Shown here: positions 32,861-41,025 of the stretch, piece by piece | Layout of the letters: the number at the start of each line of letters is the position of its first letter | How positions within the stretch are numbered: position 1 is the first letter of the stretch | Origin: Dichomitus squalens LYAD-421 SS1 | Lineage: Eukaryota > Basidiomycota > Agaricomycetes > Polyporales > Polyporaceae | Direction of reading: 5' to 3' | Assembly: GCF_000275845.1 (NCBI RefSeq) | Contig: NW_006766940.1 | Location: 1-41,025 of the forward strand | Length of the DNA stretch: 41,025 nucleotides | Program-made: the position numbers and the translations under genes | The notes under the pieces: generated by a model | What the model saw: only the letters and a program-made list of their open reading frames with translations | Database searches by the model: none | What the model was told of the DNA's origin: nothing

Positions 32861-33711
32861 GTGAGTTGACAAGAGACAATCCTCCAACGCAATTGTCGCG
32901 ACCGATTTTCTTCCGCAGACACCATGTCTAGCCGAGCATGTACCCTCGCGGCCGATGCCATCGTGGTATTCGTAACTTGGTGAAACACCTACAAGTCTTA
33001 CAAAATCCAGCAGGAGGCAGAGATCGGTCCTTCTCTCGCACGAGTCATGCTGTGGAACGGTAGGTCATTGCTTACCGACGCATAGTGGAACATTGACGTG
33101 AGATTCATCAATTTTCAGGGAGTCTTTATTTCATGTACGAGGAGTTCGTTTTTTTTCGTGCTTCTTGTCTAACGGTCTCGGAGCGAAGTGTCCTCGCAGG
33201 CTTGAGCATCGTGCACATTGCACTTACCGCTCTAGAGGCGAGTGATCAACAAGCAGCCTCTATGTATGTCGCTCAGAGGTTCAACAGATAGACGCAATCT
33301 TTATCGACGACAGCTATGCGAACCCTTTCATATATCCGTAAGTTTCCTATTGCCCCCTTTTTTTGTTCCATTTCAGTAAAATCATCCAACATTGTCTGCA
33401 GCATATCCTCGATCCTCGTCTGCCACTTTCTCCTGAACCTCCGCCAGGTCGACGTCGATCCGGCGTCCGAGTCGCACAGCCAGTCGATGTCTGCTGACGA
33501 CCTCCGGTTCGCTGCGGTTTCCGCGGGCACTCTTCCTCGCTTCATCGCATCCCTCGGAGAGCCTGTTCACGTCTACGAACCGGAGTCTGTAGATGCGATT
33601 TATGATGCGTCTGATGAAGGCGCACTGGATGACCTTGTCAGGACTCAAGCTGGAGATTGCGTTGCAGATCAGGGGGATCGCCTGGGGTCAATAACAGAGG
33701 AGACTGGGTAG

Positions 33712-34516
33712 TTTTCAGTAGGTACTGCGACCACCATGATGGTATATACGTCTCGGGTTCGATACGATCCGAATGTCTGTCGATCGAGTGTCGCAGTGCG
33801 CTAGATCTTAGCAGCGATCTGACGCGCTCACTTGCTATTGCAGGTTGTTTATTCCCGCTATAGACAATCACTCTACGATCCCCTGCGTATATCACAGAAG
33901 AGCATGGCCAGGGGGTTTCCAAAGTTTCTGTATATATTACAAGCATGGGATCCGAATCGCCGTATTGCATCTTCCTCCCATCTCTGCCTCCGACAAACCG
34001 CCCGACTTGGCAGGCCTTCCCCGCAGACCGATCCCGTCATCTTGCTTTGTTGCTCCCAAACCGCTTCATAACTATCAGAGCCCTGCAACTCATCTAACCC
34101 CTGCAGCCTACTCCCGAGTGTCAGCGAGTATAGATAATTGTATAGGTCGGTCACACGGAATGAGGCAGGAAACTCTAGACGCCTGGCCAGAGTGCATTCC
34201 GCGTTAGGCGCCCGCATGTTTGCCCGCAAGATCAGGAGAGGACGTAAGTGTGCTAACTTGCTTCTCTTCCCTGTTCACCAACCTCTATGGCTCTAAGAAA
34301 TGCTATACCACATCGCCAGTCATCCAGAAGATGCATGCTGAGGCTTGCGAACGTGTCTGCTCGTCAGCCAGGGCGTTGTGCCGCAGCGTGGGAACGGATG
34401 ACTCCATTCTCCCTCTTGCCAAGTTAATACGATTCATCTACCCAGCCTCTCCTTGTCACATTCACCTGTCCTGCTCTACCTCTTCCGCATCTCCATCGTC
34501 CTCGACGTAGCCAGTT
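33712..34516. other. Intergenic, nothing recognised
   Basis: Open frames of about 120 codons exist on both strands at 33845-34229 but overlap each other and resemble no family. The last 150 bp before the next ATG are pyrimidine-rich and probably carry the NMN adenylyltransferase promoter. Confidence 0.35.
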
Positions 34517-36058
34517 ATGTCGTCAGACATCAACCCCTCACCCCCACCTCCGACGATGGACTTCTCAAATCCGCCAAATTACACATTCCCGACCCATCGC
34601 CTTGCCCGTTTCCTGCGAAACCCCGACAAGCAACCGGTCGTCCTCGTCGCCTGCGGCTCCTTCAGCCCAGTCACCTACCTCCACCTACGAATGTTTGAGA
34701 TGGCCAAAGACTACGTCCGCCAAAACACCGACTGGGAGATCGTTGGCGGGTACCTGAGTCCCGTCTCAGACCAGTACAAGAAGCCCGGGCTTCTCAACGC
34801 CCAACACAGGTGAGCTTCCTTGATTGCAACTCGTCTGGGCTTCCTTTCCTTGTCGCATACGTCGCTACACCCTCCAGCGGAGGACATTTGGCTCCATCGT
34901 GAAGTCACGTGAGCCGATATGTGATCCGTTTTGGACAGTGTCGCCATCGTTGTCTTAATTTTCGGTTTCTACGAGTTGGACCTCGATGTCGTCCTTAGAT
35001 CCTCTATCCGTGATTCGCCTCCAGCCCTGAATTGGCCGAGGGCATCACGAATATGTAGTAAGTTTGCGCTATTCTGGGGCGGTCCGTTATGACGCCATCT
35101 CATGGACGATTCCGCATACCCGTTCCCATCACGCTTCGTACCATTTCCGCTCGTCTTGCTTGAGCCTGCTCGCCTTGTCTCTACTGGGTCGAACGCGAGG
35201 TTGTTGGAGTGGCCCACATGACAGACACTGCGGATGGCAGTGGATCGCCTGGGTGGTAGACGCGGTCAACTATCACCTGGGGCGGTGAGGGAACGTGCAT
35301 ACCCTTCAATCGTCGAGCAAGCAACATTAGAGGAGAGATAATGCGACTATTATCTGCTTCGGATCTGACTAGTAACGTCTGAACCTCTGCGGGTGACGGG
35401 CCACTCAGTCGATCTTTGCATAGTCCCATGGAGACGTCGGCGCTGACATGAATTCTTCCTGCGCAGAGTAACCATGTGCAACCTGGCGGCTGACCTGACT
35501 TCAACATGGCTCATGGTAGACCCCTGGGAAGCCTTTCAGTCTTATCAGCGCACGGCCGTCGTCCTCGACCACTTCGACTACGAGATCAACACCCGCCTCG
35601 GCGGCATCCCGCTTGCCGATGGCTCCCTAACCAAAAAGCCTGCGCGAATCATGCTCCTCGCCGGCTCGGACCTCATTGCGACCATGTCCGAGCCCGGAGT
35701 GTGGTCTGAGCCTGATTTGGACCACATACTCGGCCGCTACGGGGTGCTCATCATCGAGCGCGCTGGTGCAGACATGGACCAGGCTATCGACGCGCTGTCC
35801 CGCTGGCGGCACAATATCCATCTCATTCACCAGCTTGTCCAGAACGACGTGTCGTCGACCAAGGTCCGGCTGTTCCTCCGCCGCGGGCTGAGCGTTCGCT
35901 ACCTCCTCCCATCGCCCGTCGTCGACTACATCGAGCAGCACGGACTTTACATGGACGACGGGCCGACGGCGTCTGCTGCTGCTGGGGCAGTGCAGAGCGA
36001 GAAGGAGAAGGGCAAGGAGAAGGAGGGGGCGGACTCATCGTCGAATGCGGCGTGCTAG
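34517..36058 (+). CDS. NMA1: Nicotinamide-nucleotide adenylyltransferase
   Basis: Two exons, 34517-34809 and 35467-36058, join in phase to 294 residues. The enzyme adenylylates NMN (or nicotinic acid mononucleotide) to NAD (or its deamido form). The Rossmann-type nucleotidyltransferase motif is ACGSFSPVTYLHLRMF at residues 45-60, with the T-x-x-H ATP-binding signature (Thr53, His56). WEIVGGYLSPVSD and LLNAQHR follow, then LMVDPWE and an LLAGSDL strand in the second exon. Near the C-terminus NDVSSTKVRLFLRRG carries the SSTxVR motif. The tail is Ala/Ser/Lys/Glu-rich and disordered. All family motifs are intact. The single intron is 657 bp, unusually long. The gene converges on the deacetyl-ase gene with 323 bp between stop codons. 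Confidence 0.93.
34810..35466 (+). other. 657-bp intron in the NMN adenylyltransferase gene
   Basis: It runs from GTGAGC to TGCGCAG and joins LLNAQH-Arg to VTMCNLA, which are adjacent in relatives. Inside are several protein-like open segments on the minus strand (for example 35217-34969), suggesting inserted or decayed coding DNA. None is identified. Confidence 0.7.
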
Positions 36059-36381
36059 CTGTCAGAATTCGTCGTCTTGCATCATGCATCTATCGCGGTT
36101 GTACGTTTTGCTGCAGTTGTCTGAGCTGGGGTTCTGTTTGCTTGGCTTTCGTTCATCACATTTAGATCCTATATATTATGTACACTCCGGGGGATGACGA
36201 GCAGAAGGAACGCAAAATCGACACACTGGACTGTATGTCGTTCTGTATTGTTGTCTCGACGTGCTTCGGACTATCCTACGACCCCGTAATTACATGGCCA
36301 GTCAATCTACCGCCTATTCATTCCATCAGGCTCTTAAGGGCTGCTTTGAACTTCTAAATCATCTTGTCTCCTCTCGCGCGA
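36059..36381. other. Convergent 3' region
   Basis: It holds the 3' ends of two converging genes. No open frame of note; AT-richer with TATATATTATG near 36170. Confidence 0.4.
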
Positions 36382-39096
36382 TCATGAGGACTGTTTCTGC
36401 CAGACCTCATGGCCGCCCACCCAGGTACTGAGTACCTTGCCCTTGCGGTCAAGCACGACCAGGTCGGCGTCCGCGCCGGGGCGGAGCGTACCCTTCTTAT
36501 GCTCAATGCCGAGACACCTGTGAAAGACGTCAGCTACAGTTGTACGATCGTCATGCCGAAAAGGTGCTCACTTCGCAGGGTTGAACGTCGCGCACTTGAT
36601 CGCCTCGCCGAGCGAGCAGCCGGTGAAGCGCGAGAAGTTGCGCACACACTTATCAAGCGTTACGACGCTTAACAGGACGTCGTATATCAGGATCGGCTGA
36701 CATTGGACGTAGCGGAAGAACACAACGCACCTTCCAGCGAGTGTGTCGGTGCCCTCGAGGTAGAGCTTATCGCCCGACTTGACGAACCGCTTCCCGTCGC
36801 GCCACTCGTGCACGCCGTCCTTCAAGTTCGGGTCGAGGATCTTCATCGCGTCCGTGATCAGCACGCAGCCCTCCGGGTACGACGAGTAGGCCAGCTGCAA
36901 TGAGGCCTCCGTCAGTCGCTGCTACGGTGAACAACGCGCGCGCGCAACGTACCCGGACAGAGTTCGGGTGCGAATGGATCCCATCCACGATCAACTCATA
37001 GAACGGCCGCTCGAACGACAGGTCCGCGACCTTGCCCTTCTGCAGCCCGAGCTCGAACGCGTCCACGTCCCCGTCCTGCGCACGGAGCACCGGCGTCTGC
37101 GGCGGCGTCTGCACATCGTCGAATGCCTCGGACGTCGCCTGCGGCCCCTTCGCCGCCGCAGCGCGCTTTGTGACGCTCGACACGCGATGGAGGGTGGACG
37201 TACGAGTGAACGTCGCGGAGACAGGAGACGTCGGCGAAGAGGGCGAGGAGAGATGAGGGGACGCGCCCAACAGGCCGATGATCGACGGGTCGCGGTGGTG
37301 CAGCTGGGGCATGGCGTTGAAGAGATGGGTGATGAGGCGCGCCCCAAACTGGACTGCCGCGGTGGCGACCTCTGTGGACGCGATGCTGCAGAGCGAGGCC
37401 TGACGTGAGCGGGAAGACGGCGAGGGACGTGCTCTAACGGTGCTGACCTGTGTCCGATCGAGAAGACGATCCCGCGGCGCACCAGCTCCTCAATTGTGCT
37501 TTGGACTCCATCTACCTCTGGGGCAGCGGTGATCACGCGCACCCCGACGGTATCGTCGTGGCCCTCCCCGCCCATGAGCCAGTCCTCTGTCACGGCGAGG
37601 TTCTCGGCGCCGTACACGTCCTCAAACGATCTAATCTCGTCCTGCGCGGCGAGGAGAAACTGAGGCGCGTGTGCGCCGCGCTTCGCAAACTGGATGAATG
37701 GGCCCTCGGCGTGCCAGCCCAGGAGCGTGGCCGAGTTCGCGGAGGCGTAAGGGCGGAGGAGGTGGAGAATTTTCGGATAGAGCGAGCGCTCTTGTGTCTA
37801 TCGAACCAAGAAAAGAAGGTCAATGAACGGTTTCGCTGCTGTTTCGATGGGGCCAAAAACGAGAGCAGAAGCTTGGTTAAGGAGAGACGCTTCCATCTGG
37901 TAAGTAACGCAAGAAGACTCATGAATACATCACGGGATAGAACGCCTCATGCGAGGCGGCAACCCGACCTCCGCGGTGTGAACAAAACGGTCGAATTTGA
38001 CGCATAGATGCGCACATGTACACCAGATACATTCACGGATCTGATGACATGCAAACCCAGGCCACGACACAAAAGACGTTGAGCCTATCATTGCTCCGGC
38101 TGTCGAGGCTCATCCCGGAGGGGTACAACGGATATCACAGGATGGAGATATGCTCGAAGCGCTACAGCACAATCTGTGAGCCCAGATACATTACGCCGTC
38201 AAAAGACGCATAGCCCCCACGACGCACAAAGGCGGAGATCAAGCCCGGAAGTATTCAGTGAATGATAGCTTGTACTGCACGAGTACAGCTGCCGACCGAA
38301 TAGCTTCCTATTTCCCCTCGCTCTGCGTGTGCCGTTGAGGATGTCGTGCTACAACACAGTGCAGGGCATGCGGGAGACTGTCGCTCTGAGACGGAGGGGA
38401 TGACACTCTGTACGCCCTCTGCATCAGCGGGAGCTGTACCGTTGGCGTTTGAGACTGGCCCCCCTGGGTAACACAATGCCTTTTGACACTGATAATAGCC
38501 TCCCCGAACACAGACAAACGCGGTTGCACAGATACGTACCCGTGAAAGCGCGATATGCAAGCTCATCCCAAGGGACGCTGTAGCGCCTCGCATGGAGAAC
38601 CCCCGCGAAGCCGGAGTTGGAGCGCGTGAATGAAAGCACTAGATACTCACAATAATGGTGGGCAGCAACCTCCCCACGCACGTTTCAGCTGGACGGTCTG
38701 CGGATCGACAAGCCTGCACACTCACGAGGTCACACCGGTCTCGACAATCTTCTCGGCCACGGTGCGGAGGCCCGCCTTGTAGGCCTCGTCGTCGCCCTCG
38801 TAGACGGAAAAGTCAAAGTCGTATGCGCCGTTGATTTGAATGTCAATGAATCCTGGGCTGCTCGAATCCGTGAGAGGCTAATCGCGACACGAAATTTGCG
38901 CATATACGCACCTCAGAATGTTACCACCGAGGTCAATGATCCTATCCGGTCTCTCCTTGCGAAGGAAAAAGGTGCGCTGGGAGTCTAGGATGACGCCGCG
39001 CCTCTCGTCAATCCAGAGGTCCTTCTGAACGAGCGCGCCATCCTCCTGAGGTAGGAGACAATTCGTGAAGCAGATGAGGCCGTTGGGGGACGTCAT
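36382..39096 (-). CDS. nagA: N-acetylglucosamine-6-phosphate deacetylase
   Basis: Eight exons on the minus strand join in phase to 504 residues: 39096-38912, 38857-38726, 38669-38651, 37797-37448, 37385-36953, 36894-36731, 36667-36572 and 36517-36382. The enzyme removes acetate from GlcNAc-6-phosphate in amino-sugar breakdown, in the cytosol. It is an amidohydrolase-fold protein: PGFIDIQINGA (63-73), the HAEGPF metal-site motif (141-146), GHS (227-229), HLFNAM (249-254), the DGIHSHP substrate motif (363-369) and the catalytic Asp388 in ITDAM. A short C-terminal strand domain ends in ADLVVLD and WVGGHEVW. Relatives have about 400-430 residues. The extra length is a Ser/Pro/Thr-rich, low-complexity insertion at about 271-350 between HLFNAM and DGIHSHP. 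Exon 3 is only 19 nt and intron 3 is 853 bp. No other amino-sugar gene is nearby. Confidence 0.92.
37798..38650 (-). other. 853-bp intron in the deacetylase gene
   Basis: It runs on the minus strand from GTGAGT to GATAG and joins LLPTII to TQERSLY, which are adjacent in relatives. It contains only short open frames on both strands and no recognised gene. Confidence 0.75.
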
Positions 39097-39811
39097 GGTG
39101 AGTGTCAAGACCAGCTAAGGGGATTGGGGCAAGCCTTGAGCTTGGATGGAGGAGGATTATGTGTTCTATCCTAGCCGCGCCAGGCACTGGCTCCGCCGAC
39201 GGAGATATCGAGTTGCGTGCTGCATGGGGGGAGCATATGGGTCTCGAACTTATCGGGGCATCGAACGGCGCGTGGTCGCACGAACGTTGGACCGGCTTCC
39301 CGGGCCAGGCCCCGCTGCCACAGGACGGAACGTTCTCGACGAGCGGTCACCGGTCTCAAGCTGTAGCACAAAAGCGACACAGAAGGTAGGCATCATGAGC
39401 GAGAACTACGAAGATCGCCGCAGAAGACGGCAAGTGTGGGAGATAAGTCTGCGGCAAGCTCAAGCTCGATCTTCGATGGACCCAACGAGCACAATGTCGG
39501 TGCCTTCTCAATCGACCTCCGTGAAGCCAGACGTTGCAAGAGGCCTAAGGTCGTGAGGATCTCAGCTATGTGCAGGATCGGTCTCGAAGCAAATCGCAAG
39601 GGCGGTGTGTAGCATACGGGGTCAAAGATATCGATCTCAAAATCGAGGCTCCACGCCTAGGAGAAACACAGGTAAGCCTATACAAGGCATTACCTACTTA
39701 TTCCCTACTAACAGCCTACGATGTAAGTACACCACTGTCTATCGTATCCATGTCGTGTGCGAATGCTACAGATTGCATAACTTGCCTTCTACTTATACTT
39801 ATAGTTTTCAG
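39097..39811. other. Intergenic, nothing recognised
   Basis: A plus-strand frame of 136 codons ends at 39556 but is basic and domain-free. It also contains the upstream region of the deacetylase gene. Confidence 0.35.
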
Positions 39812-39880
39812 CGATCCTCACCTACGATTGGCTAATCTGTCTGGGTGAGCAGGTAGATCCGGTGTGGAATTGGTGGGGCG
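39812..39880 (+). pseudogene. DUF6533 fragment (signature only)
   Basis: After an acceptor-like TTTTCAG the sequence encodes ILTYDWLICLGEQVDPVWNW, closely matching the DUF6533 signature in exon 3 of the intact gene (WLAYDWLLCFGEEIQLVWNW). The start phase is also the same. Beyond WNWW the similarity is lost, and the frame ends at 40065 without any later family landmark. A GTAAGT donor at 39724 may be the remnant of the preceding intron. It is a truncated third family member. Confidence 0.6.
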
Positions 39881-41025
39881 TCGCCACTACATATCTCCCT
39901 CGTATACACCTCCAGCCGCTACATTATCGCATCCCTCAGAGACTGAAGGTCACCTCGGCGGTGGGATCGCGAAACAATTCAAAAGATGCTTGTCTTTCTG
40001 GAAACTCGTCGAGTGGAGTCAGACGAACCCTGAGAATTGAAGTACAGCGGTGCATTTGGTATTAGGCGGCAAGGGGGCAATGTCAGATGCAAAAGAGATA
40101 GATAATAATTCTTCTTAGATAGGACAAGAGCACTTGGGCGTCTAAGCTGCCTCTTGCGGTGTTCAGCTCATGTCATCAACGTACAAGCAAATGCATCGCC
40201 TCTCTGATTGCAAACACGACCGCCAATTCCATCGGAATGGAATATACTCATCTCCATCTTCGCGCAAATTGTCGAACTTAATCTTAATCGAAACTCGAAG
40301 TCTCATAGGCGGTCAGCAGTGTTGTCATTGACCCGTCAGTGACGGGGTCGGTCGATGCGTCAAGTCAAAGGGTCAATAGGTCACGTCAATGATGGACCCG
40401 TCAATCAATCGTGGGAACCTCATCGTGATTGGCCCAGGATGGGATGACGGGGACCGGTCATCGGCTAACCCGGTCCGCACGCTCTTCAGACTCGAGTCGC
40501 GAGCCTGCATATGTAGTTGTGCGAACCTGTAAGACTTGTCTTGAATATGAATTGACTCTGCTTCCTCTAGAACGTAAGTTGTGCACCTGGGTCCACAGTT
40601 GTGTATTTGGAGAGAGAGAAACTACGACTTGTATTTAATGTAGTTGTGGTCATACATATCGGGACAGGGATTTGGACATGTTTGCATCAGCAAAAAGTCG
40701 ATGAAGAGGGGAAGCACAGAACAAAATATTCGTGCGGATTCTGCTTCACCAGACAGAAGTCCTCGGAAACAGTTGCTTTCTGCGTCCCCTCACGGCCCTC
40801 AGTTGCACCAAATATTCCTGAGCCAAATGTTTTCTCTAGGAGATACAGCCCGTGTATGCTGCAATTGTGGTCATCTGTTTCTCCAAATACTTTCATGTAG
40901 TAGAGCTTACAACATTATCTGCACCTTCTCTACTTGAGTACCAAGAGAGACCACAATGATGACTGGGAGGTTGATGCCCCAGGTCGGATCGGCCTCAGCA
41001 AGCTTTCAGCTGAAGAGACCTGGAC
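39881..41025. other. Right flank, cluster of TGACG half-sites
   Basis: No gene is recognised. Between 40334 and 40449 there are six TGACG/CGTCA pentamers (40334, 40340, 40358, 40384, 40399, 40445), two in a near-perfect inverted pair. This may be a regulatory patch or decayed repeat. Confidence 0.4.

Larger units (their letters stand above)
31949..33711 (+). pseudogene. DUF6533-family paralogue with one in-frame TGA
   Basis: Thirteen exons mirror the intact gene: 31949-31986, 32056-32090, 32148-32314, 32376-32377, 32434-32495, 32543-32640, 32698-32789, 32859-32860, 32919-33059, 33119-33134, 33189-33263, 33314-33337 and 33402-33711. They close in phase to 353 codons. Exons 2-6 and 8-10 have exactly the lengths seen in the intact copy (35, 167, 2, 62, 98, 2, 141, 16). 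Landmarks are LVYDCVLSFAEELSCIW, SCEATLWMQ, FSTIRVYALSGRSK, PSPFNCS, YKSYKIQ, MLWNGSLYF and SILVCHFLLNLR. Codon 187 (32981-32983) is TGA where the other copy has the second Trp of TTWW. All other splice sites and frames are sound, so inactivation is recent, or the base is a sequencing error. Both 2-nt exons are present. Confidence 0.78.

Noticed and set aside
36767..37617. Long overlapping frames on both strands in the deacetylase gene
   Set aside because: GC-rich shadows of the real exons; only the frame with HAEGPF, HLFNAM and ITDAM motifs is coding.
1..41025. CRISPR arrays, bacterial operons, tRNA or rRNA genes
   Set aside because: None seen: no spaced direct repeats, no recognisable tRNA T-arm with cloverleaf and no rRNA-like blocks. 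The window is eukaryotic.

Overview
The window reads as Agaricomycete (mushroom-forming basidiomycete) nuclear DNA, possibly Polyporales. Genes are tightly packed on both strands and cut by many GT-AG introns, mostly 50-90 bp. Their products have the make-up of basidiomycete proteins, including DUF6533-type membrane proteins and a lineage-style protein kinase. Gene models were assembled by hand by joining exons whose splice phases agree, so most genes are longer than any single open frame.

Layout, left to right. 379-2098 (+): a disordered protein of unknown function. 3139-6220: a mitochondrial iron-sulfur assembly gene (ISA2-like, +) flanked by two YCII-domain genes. 6570-11265 (all -): a broken GEP4 fragment, an inverted-repeat element, a protein kinase and the intact GEP4 phosphatidylglycerophosphatase. 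11742-12223: a tentative small gene. 14458-18931: a bZIP transcription factor present twice. One copy is cut by what looks like an LTR retroelement running into a 594-N gap, and a partial copy with a natural end follows the gap. 20989-21331: a copied tail of the kinase gene. 21615-24541 (+): a mitochondrial ABC half-transporter. 25671-26982 (+): a coiled-coil protein of unknown function. 27136-28829 (-): an apparently intact DUF6533 gene. 29765-30867 (-): an NFKBIL1-like gene with a frameshift. 31949-33711 (+): a DUF6533 paralogue with one nonsense codon. 34517-36058 (+): NMN adenylyltransferase. 36382-39096 (-): N-acetylglucosamine-6-phosphate deacetylase. About 39812-39880: a third DUF6533 scrap.

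Several products act in or near mitochondria: ISA2 in 4Fe-4S assembly, GEP4 in cardiolipin synthesis, and the MDL1/ABCB10-like exporter. NMN adenylyltransferase and the deacetylase serve NAD and amino-sugar metabolism. Nothing suggests a co-regulated pathway cluster.

The most unusual signal is in the DUF6533 pair. At two separate sites in both paralogues the reading frame closes only if an exon of just two nucleotides lies between two ordinary introns. The sites, phases and most exon lengths are shared. Other points of interest are 10-, 16- and 19-nt exons elsewhere, three exceptionally long introns in otherwise compact genes, and an assembly or haplotype problem at the bZIP locus.
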